Positions 1 to 11,931 of a DNA stretch of 64,000 nt are shown here, one piece after another; position 1 is the stretch's first letter; the number at the start of each line of letters is the position of its first letter. Below the pieces are notes generated by a model. That model did no database searches and was not told the origin of the DNA. It worked only from the letters and a program-made list of their open reading frames with translations. This DNA is from Theodoxus fluviatilis. Taxonomy: Eukaryota > Mollusca > Gastropoda > Cycloneritida > Neritidae. The DNA lies in assembly GCA_034096865.1 (NCBI GenBank), contig JAWQFJ010014682.1:26001-90000 (forward strand), read 5' to 3'. The translations under genes and the position numbers were made by a program.

Positions 1-380
1 TAACCGAGATAAGTAACCAATACACATTTTATACATAACTGGGAAAAGGAACCGCAACTAGTTTCATATGTAACTGGGATAAGTAACTATTACGTGTTTC
101 ATTGTGCTGATGGGAAAAACAAAAAATGCAAAAGAAACATACACTTCAAATGAAACAAGAGAAAAGTCTGTAGTATTCAACAAGGCACAAACCTAGCAGA
201 GATGAAGCTACTAGTCTGAATGTTAAAAACTATGTAGTTAGTGCTATCACAGGAGTCAGTCAGCACTGCATAAAAGCAAACATGTCATAATGGACAGTCA
301 CACTGAAAAGCACAGATGCAAGTACAGACACCCTACACATGCATAGCAAACAAACTTGATTATGATGAAGGCATGATGAA
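1..380. other. AT-rich non-coding left edge
   Basis: No gene is visible. The first 95 bases contain two loose copies of a short unit of the form taac-gggataagtaac, which looks like a degraded tandem duplication. The rest is unremarkable AT-rich sequence leading up to the repeat that begins near 381. Confidence 0.5.
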
Positions 381-1231
381 ACAAGAAGGGCAAAGCCCAT
401 ACGACTCACATGCTTGACCTTGACCTTTATATGACCTTGACCTTCAGGTGACCTTCAAGGTCAAGGTCAATCAACTAAACCTAGCAATGACATCATACAC
501 AAAGAAATGCTTTACACATTTTTCCTACCAAAATACATGTGACCTTGACCCAAGGTCAAGGTCATCCAAGGTCATGCAACACAAAGCTGTTAATTCAAGA
601 CATAGGAAGCACAATGGTGCTTATTGGCACTTTCTACCATGAGATACAGTCACTTTTAGTGGTTCACTACCCCATTTTGGGCACATTTCATAAGGGTCAA
701 AGTGACCTTGACCTTGATGATATGTGAACAAATGTGTCTCATGATGAAAGTATAACATGTGCCCCACATAATTATTAAGTTTGAAACAGTTATCTTCCAT
801 AGTTCAGGGTCAAGGTCACTTCAAAATATGTATACAATCCAACTTTGAAGAGCTCCTGTGACCTTGACCTTGAAGCAAGGTCAACCAAACTGGTATCAAA
901 AGATAGGGCTTGCTTTGACCTATATACCACTTGTAGCTAAGGTCGCCATTCTCAATAACGTGGGAGAAAATTGGGAAAATGTGAAAAATGACTGTTTTTG
1001 AGACCACATTTATGGCTCCTGTGACCTTGACCTTGAAGCAAGGTCAAGTCACTATGTATTTTTTTTGAGGCCTTGTCATCATACACCATCATGCCACATT
1101 TGGTGTTGATAGACTTAATAGTCTCCGAGAAAAATCCAACGTTTAAGTTTTTTACGCCCGGACGGACGGACGGACGCCCGGACGGACGACACGGCTCAGT
1201 ACATAGACTCACTTTTGCTTCGCATGTGAGT
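381..1231 (+). repeat. TGACCT-rich dispersed element, copy A
   Basis: This is a non-coding interspersed element of about 850 bp. It begins acaagaagggcaaagccc and ends cttcgcatgtgagt, and near-identical copies lie at 21783-22629 (same strand) and 30467-31313 (opposite strand), so the boundaries come from comparing three copies. By hand count it carries about 21 perfect AGGTCA/TGACCT hexamers, many as TGACCTTGACCTT or TCAAGGTCA. A small hairpin (GGGCAAAGCCC) lies near the left end. ACTCACATG near the left end recurs inverted at the right end, suggesting subterminal inverted repeats. A GC-rich tandem patch built from cggacgga lies near 1157-1190. No transposase frame is present, so it must be non-autonomous. 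Its superfamily is not recognised. Confidence 0.85.
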
Positions 1232-1333
1232 AAAAAATTACCAGAGACAGACAGGCAGATAGACAGACAGACATGCAGACAGACAGGCAGATAGACAGAT
1301 AGATAGACAGACAGACAGACAGGCAGATAGACA

Positions 1334-1380
<47 letters not shown>
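1232..1380. repeat. (CAGA/TAGA)n followed by (AC)n microsatellite
   Basis: A run of gacagacaggcagatagacag units from about 1245 to 1335 passes directly into an uninterrupted AC dinucleotide tract to about 1379. The long open frames here on both strands are translations of the simple repeat (Cys-Val, Leu-Ser-Val) and are not genes. Confidence 0.95.
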
Positions 1381-1384
<4 letters not shown>

Positions 1385-1740
1385 CTGGATGGATGAAGAA
1401 ACAGATGTACAAACGAACAAGCAGAGGGATGAAAAGCACCCTTACATTTTCCCTCATCCACATGTTTGCACATGTACAGCAAACTCAAGAGCAAGAACAC
1501 CTGAATTAAAAAATCACCCAAACATGTCTCGAAAAATATCCCTTGATAAACATGCATCACAAGCACGTACCTCTTCCGTCAAAAACGCCTAGCTTTTCCA
1601 CACCTTCAATCTGTCCTTCATTCTTTCCATGTGCTAATCATCACAGTCGACCCATCTCCCACTCTGATCATCTGCAACGCAGCCCTCACGTCACTCACTG
1701 CATGCCCACACTGTCCCCAGCAATCCCCATCCACCGCTGT
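1381..1740. other. Non-coding spacer, no gene seen
   Basis: Unique-looking sequence between the AC tract and the first unit of the degenerate tandem array. No splice-flanked frame or recognisable motif was found. Confidence 0.45.
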
Positions 1741-3216
1741 TTCCATCTCTCGCCCCCAATGTCTTCCTCTACACCTCATTGTGGTGTGGACAGACATGTG
1801 ATTTGGTACCTCAAGCTTCCAGGGAAACAGTTGGATTACATGCACCATAGCATTCTCTCAGGATGCCACCACTTCCCTCAAACTCCAGCTCCTGACCCCT
1901 GACTCTGCTGCCAATGCCATGACCTTTTAACCCCCCACCCCTCTATCCCCACTGCCTACCTTCACACATCATCATGGTAGTGGGCTGACTGACTACCATT
2001 GCATCCCTGGCCCCCAACTCAGCTGCCACGACCTCTTACCCTCCCATCCCTGACCCCCCACTCTGCTATCATGACCTCTCACCCCCCACCTTTTGCCTAC
2101 ACATCATCATGGATCATGGTAGTGGACTGACCACCATCCCATCCCTCTAGCCTCTGGGAAAGAGCTAGATGACAGAAGGATGCCGCCATACTACTTCCTT
2201 CTGCAGCCCTCACTTCCTCAGTGCCACCTCTGCCATCCCGTCTTCTGCTGACACCACACATCTTCCCCAGCTGCCTTCTTCCGTGCCAAATCCTGATTGT
2301 GGATTGAGCATCATGGTGTACTCCTAGCTCCCAGGGAAATGGAAATGAGTGGATTACAGAAAAAAGGCACTGGGGCATTGTCTCGTCTGTTATCTTCGTT
2401 TCTGAAAAATGCCCAGACAACTGCCATACAAAAGTTCTACTGCCACCACTTACCTTTCTCCATTGCCTTGAGGTTCCTCCTAACCTAATCACATCTCTAG
2501 ACAGGCTGTCATCCAGAGCCTCAGGCAGGGAGGGGGAATGACTGGATTACTGAAGCATGCCACTGTGCCATTGTCTCTTGCACCCTCTCTCACTTCCCCC
2601 AAACCCAGTCTTCTTCTGCCAACACAACCCCCTGCTGCCATCAGCTTTCTTACCCCACTGCCTTCTGTCCAAGTTTATTGATTTTGTGGACAGATTTCCA
2701 CATCCACTGCCTACTTTCGTTTCTCATTGTTGCTGTAGACAGACCACCACCTTGTCACTCTAAAGCCTCCAAGGAAACAGCTAGATGTCTGGTGGATCCC
2801 ACTGCTCCGATATCTCTTCCACTGCCCTCACTTTTCCTAACCTTTGACCAGTGCCATCCCCAACCTCTGCTGGCACTATCTCTCTTCTTCAGTTTGCTTC
2901 TTCCACATTTAATTATGGTTGCGGACAGACCACCATCTCATACCTCTAGCTTACAAGGCTCTCACTTTTCCCAATCCCCGACCTCAGTCATCCCCAACTT
3001 CCATTGCCACTTCCTTTCTTTCCTTTGTAGCTTTCCCCCACACCTCACTGTGGATGTGGGCAGACCACTATCTGGTACCTCAAGCCTCAAGGGAAACAGC
3101 TGGATTACATGAGCACACCATCGTGACACTCATGCTGATTTCACACCTTCCTCTGCTGCCATCATCACTCTTCCTAAGCCGCCTTCCTCCACACCTCATC
3201 CTGGTTGCAGACAGAC
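1741..3216. repeat. Highly diverged tandem array, unit about 140-180 bp
   Basis: A recurring block of the form ccacacctcatcatggttg, then gacagaccaccatctggtacctcaagcctcc, then agggaaacagctggattacatg is seen at about 1765, 1960, 2105, 2285, 2690-2740, 2905, 3045 and 3190. Spacing and sequence vary and individual units are strongly eroded. The best-preserved pair is at about 1765-1850 and 3045-3125. The array abuts and partly overlaps the last recognisable zinc-finger exon, so it forms 3' UTR, intron or downstream flank of that gene. Short open frames in it are not conserved from unit to unit. Confidence 0.65.
2674..2679 (-). promoter_or_regulatory. Possible polyadenylation signal (AATAAA, minus strand)
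   Basis: A canonical AATAAA on the minus strand lies about 400 bases beyond the in-frame stop at 3080-3082. It would fit a transcript that ends in the degenerate array. A chance hexamer is also plausible, so this is only a candidate. Confidence 0.2.
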
Positions 3217-3392
3217 CTGAAGTGGGGACTGGAGAGGGCTGAGAGAGACTGTCCTCAGAGGCCAGAGCTTCAGACCTCCAGGTGGAGGGAGATCCTTCTG
3301 CCTTGACCACGCCTTCAGGTGCTTCAGAATACTGAATGAGCCAGCGCGGGTGTCCGGGATGGACCTTGGCCTGGTGGGTGCTGGCTACCTCC
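3080..3392 (-). CDS. Zinc-finger gene, exon 4 (last recognisable coding exon)
   Basis: This exon continues the large zinc-finger frame of 9985-4212. On the minus strand a good acceptor (ATCCACTCCACAG, AG ending at 3393) precedes G GAG GTA GCC. The upstream exon ends in phase 2 (CAC AG), so the join gives Arg then EVASTHQAKVH. This supplies the two missing histidines of the last finger and makes a perfect C-x2-C-x12-H-x4-H. The frame then runs through a Pro/Ser/Glu-rich tail and is open to TGA at 3080-3082. A plausible donor (CACTTCAG then GTCTGT) lies at 3217/3216, exactly where homology to the degenerate array begins. The exon may therefore end at 3217 and splice to an exon I cannot identify, or read into the array and stop at 3080. 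The acceptor and frame are well supported; the 3' end is not. Confidence 0.75.
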
Positions 3393-4211
3393 CTGTGGAG
3401 TGGATGATACACAGGTTGTCATACAAAGCAGGATGTATCACCCAGTGACAAATAGAAACTGTAGTTGAGTGAAGCAGAAATGCTGGCTTTCTGAGCTCAA
3501 TGCATGTCACGGACAATAACTGGCATATGCGTATACATGCACATTCACTTATACACACCTATACACATCAATACACACACACACATACACACAGGCGCAC
3601 ACACACACAAAATAAAAAGTAAATCCATATACTTAACTTTCACCTCCAAGCTTCTAAACTTAAGTACATAATCTAATTTCAACTTCTAAATGGCCAATTT
3701 CCTTCAAATGAAACTTCTAGAAGCTTAGAATTCTCATCCCCCAAACCAGCCTACCAATATTTTGTCACACTTCACTTTGAATCCAGACATTGACATTTTT
3801 CCATTTCCCCCTGGACATGGGGCAAACAATTTTGAAGAGACGCCCATCTTAACTTGGACACCAAGGGACACAGATCTAACCATGACTATGCTACCAAGAA
3901 TAGATGCAATTAAATCCCCATCTTACAACTACTGCTTCCTCCTTCATTCCAGAACTTAGATGATCCAATAGTCAGAAGATGAATTTTGTGCTTATTTAAC
4001 CTCACCAACCATTCCAATCCCTACTCGATCATAACCAGAAATAATGTTTCATCTGAGCTCAGAAAAGACTCTTTGAACTGTGACTAATCTACCTCAACAT
4101 TCAAACTCACCACAAATTCAAGCTCTCATCTGGAAGTAGTCCAACCAAAAGCATCCTAACACACTGGACACATAGCTCACGCACCAGCCAGCCCCACACC
4201 TAATGGCTTAC
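3393..4211 (-). other. Intron of the zinc-finger gene (phase 2)
   Basis: An intron of 819 bases bounded by GTAAGC (donor, 4211 downward) and a pyrimidine-rich CACAG acceptor ending at 3393. It contains an AC-rich microsatellite at about 3538-3612. The stop codon seen when the upstream frame is read straight through is the TAA inside the GTAAG donor. Confidence 0.8.
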
Positions 4212-7169
4212 CTGTGGAAGTAGCGGGCCGTGCAGTAGGCACACAGGAAGGTCTTGACCAGGTGGGACTTGAGGTGGGACTTGATGGCCTGAACCAACGG
4301 GCTCTGGAATGGGCATCGCTTGCAGTTGAAGGTCTTCTTATCGTCCACCACCACCTCTTCATACATGTCATCCTCCTTCACTGTCAGCTCCCAGACTGGC
4401 CCCGTGAACCTGGTCACAACGCCCTTCATGTTGGCAATGAAGCCCGTCTCTGCATCCCGCCACAGCAGCTTGTTCTTGCGATGCTCCTTCACGTGGTGGC
4501 GCTTCAGGTTCTGGAAGCAGGTCCTCTTGGTTGAGCAGAGGGTGCACTCAAATATGGACACTTGAGCTGGGTCTTCACCCTCCATGTCATCCTCATCGGC
4601 AACACCACTCGAGTCCAGGCTGGTGTCCACTGTGGCAGTGACCACAGCTGCCGGAACAGGTCTTGAGGTCGATGCCTTTGGCTGTGGCTGCTTCCCGCCT
4701 TTTTTTGTAGGACTCTTCCTCTTCTTAAGGTTGATCCTCCCGTCCTCCACCATTTTGCTGACTTTCTTTTCCATCTCCTCTTCCCTCTCATAGATGAAAT
4801 CTACATTGTGATCAACTCGCTTGGCGTGCTTTCGCATCTGATCCGGAGAAGGGAAATCCCGCCCACAGGTGGTGCACTTGTAGGGTTTGTAGTTCATGTG
4901 GCGGTTGTAGTGGTAGCGCATCCTCGTCAGCTGCCGTGTCCTGATGCCACAGAAGGTGCACTCGAATCTCAGCGGCCGGCCATCCTTTGTGTGGGACTGC
5001 ATCACGGAGCTGAACTGTTTCCTCTTGGGCTTTTCAGGTTCCTTGGGCTCGCAGCGGTGCTTCCTCATGTGGAACCTCAAGGCGACTTTTGACGAAGAGA
5101 GGAAAGGGCAGTAAGGGCAGCAGTGGTTCTCCTCCCGCTCACGGTCAGCAAAGCTAGGCCTGGTGGTCGGTCTGGTTCCCAGCCAGTCCAGTTTTGGGAA
5201 CTTGGGGTCCAGCCCACTTTCATGACCTGCTTCATGGGTCCTCTTCCGAGAAGAGCTGTGGGAAGCAAAGGAATCTCCCGGAATGTTGTTGTCCATCTGT
5301 TCCCCGTGGTTCTCCGTCGTGTGCTGGGAAATCATTTCAGCATCATTCGTTTCAAAGCTGCAGTAGGCGCAAGCAAACATGGCCATCCTAGGAGAACTTT
5401 GACCCTTTGAAGAAGCTTCAGGTGAAGATACAGATTCCTCTGCCCTGATTCTCTGGTCACTGTGGACTTCCTGCATGTGTTCTTTCAAGAGAAGAGAGCT
5501 GAGGGTTTTGTACCCACACAGACTGCATTGCTTCTCGGTGTAGCCCTCGTGCACTCGGAGGATATGGCGCTGAATGTTGGACCGGTGGAGGGACTCGAAC
5601 TGGCATTTTTCGCAGTGAAACTTCCTTCCAGTATGGATGATCCGTATGCTGGTAACAACGTCCAGACGTTGCTTCTTGGGCCTTCCAGCTGGTGGATATC
5701 GCGAACCCTTGCTGCCGGAGGATGAGGGGGATGCCGGGGATGGAGGCTCTGCCACCTTCTTCTTCTGCCAGAACTTGGAAACGACAAGGTGACCTGTGCT
5801 GTTGTTGGACTCGCCGCTTTCAGACATGGAAGCGTTGAGCTTGTTGATGTCAGGTTTGATATCCTCGCTCGTTGACCCATCTTTGGAGGAGCTCGGCGTT
5901 TGCTTTCTTGGCTGAGCTCTCATGAACTCCTCAACCGCTGCCTTCACGTCTACATCCCTCTCGATCCCCCTCGCGTTCTCCCCTTTGTGGTTATCGGCGA
6001 TGTGGGAGGAGATCTGATAGCGCTCGTACCCCACGTAGGAGCACAACGAGCACTGGAGGATGGGAAGCCGGAGGTGCTTCATGAGGATATGTCTGTGCAT
6101 GGGGTAGCGCTTGGGGAACTGCAGGCTGCAATGTTTGCACTTCAGCGAGCCTTTTGAGCCTTCGATCAGAAAGGGAAGCAAGGCAGCGTGGAGCGAATCC
6201 TTTCCCAGCTGGAAAGGCTCACTGCCAGAACTGGCTGATAAACGACTTGCTCCAGGGCCTCTGGCCTGTTTCGAGGGTGGAGGGCGTGCTGAGGATGATC
6301 TGGTGAGCAAAGTAAGCAAGCTGGAACCCTGGCGCTTCTGTGCCTTCTTTTCGGATGATGAGGTCAGCGAGTACTTCGTCAGGGAACCGTGGCGTTCCAG
6401 CAGACACGTGACCTTTTCTATGAAGTTTACCCTGAGAGTGTCGGCCTGGATGGCCTCATTTTTGTGCTTGGCCAGAATGTGGTCGATGATCTGGTTCTTC
6501 TCTACGCCTTTGAACATGCAGTAGTGGCACTTGAGCAAGGACACTTTGAGGTGGTGTGTGAGCAAGTGGCGGTGGATCGCAAAGCGACGCTGAAAGTCGG
6601 CAGCGCACAGGAGACAGCGGCAGTGACCCATCTCTGTGGTCTCGTACAGACATGCCAGACTTTCGTTTAGCTTGTCACTCCCGAGACTGTATGACGAATC
6701 CTTCCCGGGCGTTTCTGCTTTCTTAGACTCAACGATGGCCTGATTCTCCTCTGGCAGGTGGACAATGGGTGAGGGTGGTGCTGATGAGGCTGCAGCTTGA
6801 GAAGAAATAGGGATTGCATTAATATGGGGCAGAAACTCTTGCACCCGTGCGTCAATGTCGACTTGGAGGAATTTGACCTTGACTGGGCGACCTGGGTGAT
6901 TTTTCTTTACGTGATTGACGATCTTGTACTTCTGGAAGCCGGAGTAGTCACAGTGTGCACATTGGCACAGCTGTAGGTCCAGATGCTGCATGATGTGCAC
7001 ATGCATGAAGTACTTTTTGGTGTGCGAGGTGTTGCAGAGTAAGCAGTGGAAAGTACAGCTCATCATCTCGTCGCCTATCGTCTGGTACAAAGGACTGATC
7101 TTCTCATCCAGCAAAGCACTGCCCACTGTAAAGAGATCACCACGTCCTTTGCCTTTTCGACTTTGTTTT

Positions 7170-7207
<38 letters not shown>

Positions 7208-9985
7208 GGGAGGAGGAGCAGGAGCAGGAGCAGGAGCAGGAGGAGGAGCAGCTTCTGGCGGATGCCCAAGGTCTTGGTAAGCTCTTGGTATGGCATTCTG
7301 TGGGATGAGGGTTATTTCTGGGTGCTGTTTTTGCACGTGAAGCATGATGTTGCGGCGGAAGAAACTGAGATACTTCCTGCATTTGGGACATGGCACAGAA
7401 CCAGAGAAGACCTGTTTATCTGGGATGACCAAGGCTTCGTCCTTGAGACCTGGTGTTCCCTCAAGATCCTGGGACACGTCCACAAAGTTTGTTGACATTT
7501 GGTAGAGCCGGCCATTGGGGGTCCTGCGACCCATCAAAAGGACATTTTGGTGCAGGGTAAGGCAGTGACCTCTGAAACTGTCAAGGCCTTGATACATTTT
7601 GTAGCAGATCTGGCACAGGTATGCTGTGTCTTTCCCTTCGTCTGTGCCGGGAAGGATGATAATCCAAATAGGCTGTTCGTCCCGAGCTGTGGACTGCTGC
7701 GGCTTCTGAACTAGACGTGGAAGTGGAGCTGTAGGCACGACTGGGGACGGAGAATCAAGGGTCTTGACATCCAGAGAGAGGAGCTTTTTGATGAGGCAAG
7801 AATCCCTTGTGGGGTGCCTCTCCTTCAGGTGGTAGCTGATGATGTCCTTGGAAGTGGAGGACGTCGTGCAGTACTTGCAGGTGAACATAGTCAGCGTGAT
7901 GACCCCTGCGTCTGTATGCGTCCGGATGTGATCCTTAAGGCAGGACTGCTTTGGGAACAGATACTGGCAGATGGGGCACTTGAATCGATGTGACGGCGTC
8001 TCGGGGTTTCCCCCAGATGAAGGGCTTGCAGAGTTGGCTAGAGCAAGTAGTTTTTGCCGCTCGATCTCCTGAGGAGCCAAGTGAGAGACATTGCCTTCTT
8101 TCATGCTGATCCTGGAAGATTGGTCCACAGTGTCAATGTGATGCTCTCGTCGGTTGTGAATCTCCATGCTGATCTGAGACCTGGTCTTGAAATCACAGTG
8201 ATCACACATGAGCACCGCGGTGTGCAGAGTCTCTTCGACAATGTCAAACATGTCTCCCTCGTTGGGCAAGAAGTCATGGTTGATATTCGTCTTGCGGATG
8301 TGATGGAGCATCATGAACCGCTGGTTCGTGTCAAAGGAACACTGTTTACACTTGTATCGGTGGAACTGGATCGAACCAGGGTGACTCTGAATGTGGTGCT
8401 TGAAGCTTTCAAAGTCACCAACGTTCTGGGGGCAGTACATGCAAACGAATCTCTGCTTCTTGGAGGCAGGAACATTGTGGCAGGATGCATGGTTGTTCAT
8501 CTGCTTTGTGTCCTTTGCCACAAATGTACATTGCTGGCAGCAAAGAAGGCCTTGAGTGCCACTAGCGCCTGCTGGCTGAGCAGATGTTTCCTGGTGAGTT
8601 CCTGAGCTGCCATTCCCCTCAGAGATTCTAAGAGCAGCATCATAGCCATGGTCAATCTTCTCCTTCTTCACATTCACAAGGTGGGCAGACGTGATGAAGC
8701 AATCAGGAAGATATGCAGGGTCCGATTGTCTTGCAGGAGGGGCAGAAAACAAAGCTTCCTGACCATTCAGCGCTCTGGAGACACTAGTGGCGAAAGAAGC
8801 AGCAGGATGCGGCAACACGTGAGACGGGAAAGGGGTTTCAACTGGCTTTGGCTGGGGGAAGTAGTTGTTCATCTTTCGCTCTCGACACAGGAGTTGCTTT
8901 CCGACAGAGACCATCTTGGCCTTTCCTGGATGGTAGACAGCAATGTGCTTGAGGATTTCCCTCCGCTGGGACCCCTTGGCCGAACAGTGGGGGCAGCTGA
9001 CCACGTTCAGCAAGTTGACTTCAAAGTGCCTGATGAGATGCTCAAGGGACCGGAAGTAGTCCTCGCATTCCCTGCACATGAAGTACGTCAAGTTCGGATG
9101 ACAGATCTCCATGTGGCTGACCAGATCTTGAGTAAGGTTCGTCCCGAACCTGCAGGCGTCCGCCCCACACAGATACAGAGGTGTCTTCTTGAAGTTTGTC
9201 ACGCCATGGTTGGACATGTGGCGTAGAAGGCTGTCATCGTTTATCATCATGCAGCCACAGTGGTAGCAGTGGTAGAGCTTCTCATCGAGGTGGTTTAACA
9301 GCATATGCTCCCTAAAGTCTCCCGACAAGACGCTGCTAAATGGGCAGTGACCAAATCCACACACGTAGAAATTCTCCATCACTGGGACGACTGTTGGCGG
9401 TGGGTCAGCCAGACGGGGAGGCTGTGATGTTAGTGAGGAAGAAGAAGCTGTGTCGGTGGTGGCCTTGAAGTCTCCACTGGATTCATAAGACTCCCCTACA
9501 GTTTGGGGTGGAAAGTCCAATTTATCAGGGGAAAGAGATGCCTCGTCTTCCCTCTCTGTGGCAGCATGTTCTGTAGGGTGCGAATCATCTGAACTTGCAT
9601 GCTTTGAAGGAGGAGCATTGCTCCTTAGAGTTTTCTCTCCAAGCATATCATCTTCCCACTGAGGCAAGCCATCATTGCCAGTTTCTTGAGATCCACCTTC
9701 AGCTCCGTCAGCAGCAGACTGTAGAGAAAAAGATGCTACAATTTTCAGTCCAACATCATCATCAGAGTCATTGGTGTTGGCTGGCTCCTCTGAATGTTCT
9801 GTCACATGGTCGCTGCTGGCAGAATCCTCTGCCCCCTTTGCATCTTTCTCTTCTTCATTTGCAGGTAATTCAGCAATGCCTGCGTTCTCAGCATTTGCTG
9901 ATGGACTTACAGACAGACTTGATTGTACCTGAGGACCAAACATTGAAAGCATCATAAGCATGTGCAGAGTGCACTTTCTGATAGA
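4212..9985 (-). CDS. Giant C2H2 zinc-finger protein, main finger exon (exon 3)
   Basis: A single 5.77-kb exon encodes about 1,924 residues. It has about 26 complete C2H2 fingers plus one degenerate finger (near 9050) that lacks its second His, and a 28th finger is split by the 3' splice site. Most fingers are dispersed or paired with long Ser/Pro/Lys-rich linkers and lack the TGEKP linkers of KRAB-type arrays. This recalls large nuclear regulators such as ZNF462 or ZNF407; that comparison is from memory and no symbol is assigned. The first about 190 residues are acidic and Ser-rich. An Ala-Pro/Pro run (about 7166-7250) is encoded by a GCTCCT-like hexanucleotide repeat. Lys/Arg-rich patches near 4690-4760 and 5020-5060 could be nuclear localisation signals. 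The 5' end is at acceptor TTTACAG/TCTATC (9985); an in-frame alternative, CCTCAG/GTACAA, begins at 9928. The 3' end is CACAG/GTAAGC. The likely role is nuclear DNA or chromatin binding. Confidence 0.93.
7166..7250. repeat. Coding hexanucleotide repeat (Ala-Pro tract)
   Basis: Imperfect ggagca repeats, interrupted by ggagga and ggggga, lie inside the zinc-finger exon and encode an alternating Ala-Pro tract with a short poly-Pro core. Length polymorphism is expected. The frames seen on the other strand and in other phases are poly-Leu, Arg-Ser or Ala-Gly shadows. Confidence 0.9.
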
Positions 9986-11134
9986 CTGTAAAGAGACACG
10001 TCAAACAGTTATTTATTCCACAGGTTTCTGTATCTCACAGAGCAGATGCAGATTTATCTGGGTACATGCCAAAGAGGAGTAAGTCTCCAGACAAAATCAT
10101 AGCTTTGGACACATCTGAAGAGAAGCATTCACTTAGAATGGGGCTTGCTAACATCCTCCAATTGAAGTTGCATGTTTCTGCATCAAATCTTGGGGTAACA
10201 ACTACAGGAAAATATCTACAACTGTAATTACCACATGTTATATAAATAAATGCTCATGCTCATGTGCACATCAGTGGAAGATGAATAGTGCTAGAGATGG
10301 AATGGTGCAAAAGGCATGATACGGAGAGACTAATTTGGTCTGCATGTTGCAGTCCTGGATAACTGCAAGAAGGGGCGTGTATAGATCTAATTCCGGTCTT
10401 CTTGAATTTCAAAACCTTTTTCAAATTTGGCTGTGAGTTGGACATTTTGCTGTGATTTGTATCAATCAACTGAACAAGTAATAATGATCACCATTCAAGT
10501 TTAACAAATTTAATGGACACTTTTTGTGCTCACCAAAAAGATGCCTAAGAGTATTTGTGGCTTAGAAATCCAGAACCAGGGAAATATATAACAAATGACC
10601 AAGAAGGCTTTGACAGCTCAGATCAGCCTGTCATTTTGAAACTGACTCCATGCTGGATCATTCTGAGGGCATTACTTCACTCTACATCAAAGTGGCAGTG
10701 CTTGGGACGGCCCCTGGCTTCACTGGAATTGGCCCCAAAAGCCCAGCAGCCAGGGCTGTCAGATGACAAGGGGAGCATTGATCCACCCCTGCCCACGGTG
10801 TGCATACACTCCTTTGACATCCTGCACAGTGCTAACCTCATTCTTCCAAGCCTGAATCAGAGAATTAGAAAAAGAAAGAATGTTGTGGAAAAAAGGAAGA
10901 ACTGAGGATCAGTGCTTGAGCCTTGGATGAATATAGCAAGACAGACGGGATGGGAAGGAAGGAGATAAGGTACTGCTACTTGAAGGATGAAGAATGTTAC
11001 TCTCTAGATTCACTTTGGTGGGCATCAGTAAAAACTTTCTGTACAGCCAAGGAGTTTCCCAGGTGTTCTGCCTTCCAGTTCTTTTGAATACCACTGAATT
11101 TGAAGTTGTGCCTTCATCACAACTCCATAGCATG

Positions 11135-11850
11135 CAGGGCTGAACATTAAGGACAGCCTAACTGGCCCAGGGCAGGAGGAACTAGGCATCAGGCAGGCTA
11201 CAGGCGTGGTGAAGCTGTCTAACCCCACCAGGTTAATTTTCAAGATACAAACTATAAAAACCTTTCATTTTTTGTTTCTTTCTGGATTCATGTCAATCAG
11301 GTTGTAGGGTCCCTCTGCTCAGGACTACCCTGGGGCCAGACTCTTGACAGATGGTGGGAAGGAAGACAGAGGATGAAAAGGCCAGCAAGAGAGTGAGATC
11401 TTCGAAAGAAAGTCTGTTGCTGACATACAAAATCTGCTGGTGTTGTCACTGTGTCCTGAATAGTGCCTGAACTTAGAAGGGAAAACTATATAGATCTATA
11501 TTATTATATGGGGTATGTTGCATGCATGTACACATTCTTGTACCAGTTATACAACATCTGATAACTTTTCATGGTAATGTATGGAATTCTATGTCAAATT
11601 AGAAAATCGTTCTTGAGTTGACAATTTCATTCCTGTATTCTGCACAGGAGGTGTTTTCCTGTTTCCAAGTAGAAGGTGATAAATCTGATAAGCAGATACG
11701 TTGCATTCTTTCTGTAATCCGTTCATTGCATCAATGAATGGATTTGTGTGTGTGCGAATGTTACAATAAAAAGGTGGTTTAGGCAACAGGTTTTGGGCAA
11801 GTAAATGTCATTTCAACCTGCCTGGCACCAAACATTAATGTTCAGCCCTC
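11135..11850. mobile_element. TIR element (hAT-like ends), copy 1
   Basis: A 716-bp element starts CAGGGCTGAACATTAA and ends with the inverted sequence TTAATGTTCAGCCCTC. Partial inversion continues inward (GGCCCAGGGCAGG against CCTGCCTGGC). A second diverged copy in the same orientation lies at 18318-19097. The shared interior includes ctctggtgaggactac-like sequence, agactcttgacagatggtgg and tgctgacatacaaaatctgct. There is no transposase frame. The CAGGG start resembles hAT-type termini, but no clear 8-bp target duplication was found, so the superfamily is tentative. Confidence 0.7.
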
Positions 11851-11931
11851 CAATGCAACATCACATTTGATCAAACAACCCAGAAAGGTCGAGCTGACAA
11901 TACAAATGTTGATTCTCAATTCAAAAAGACT

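Noticed and set aside
4177..9957. Numerous 60-190 codon frames on both strands within the finger exon
   Set aside because: Shadows of the 1,924-codon frame; none has its own domain.
10555..10905. A 116-codon plus-strand frame and a minus-strand exon-like stretch in the intron
   Set aside because: No convincing acceptor/donor pair in phase with the gene, and part of it resembles sequence at 57.9 kb, suggesting an old repeat.
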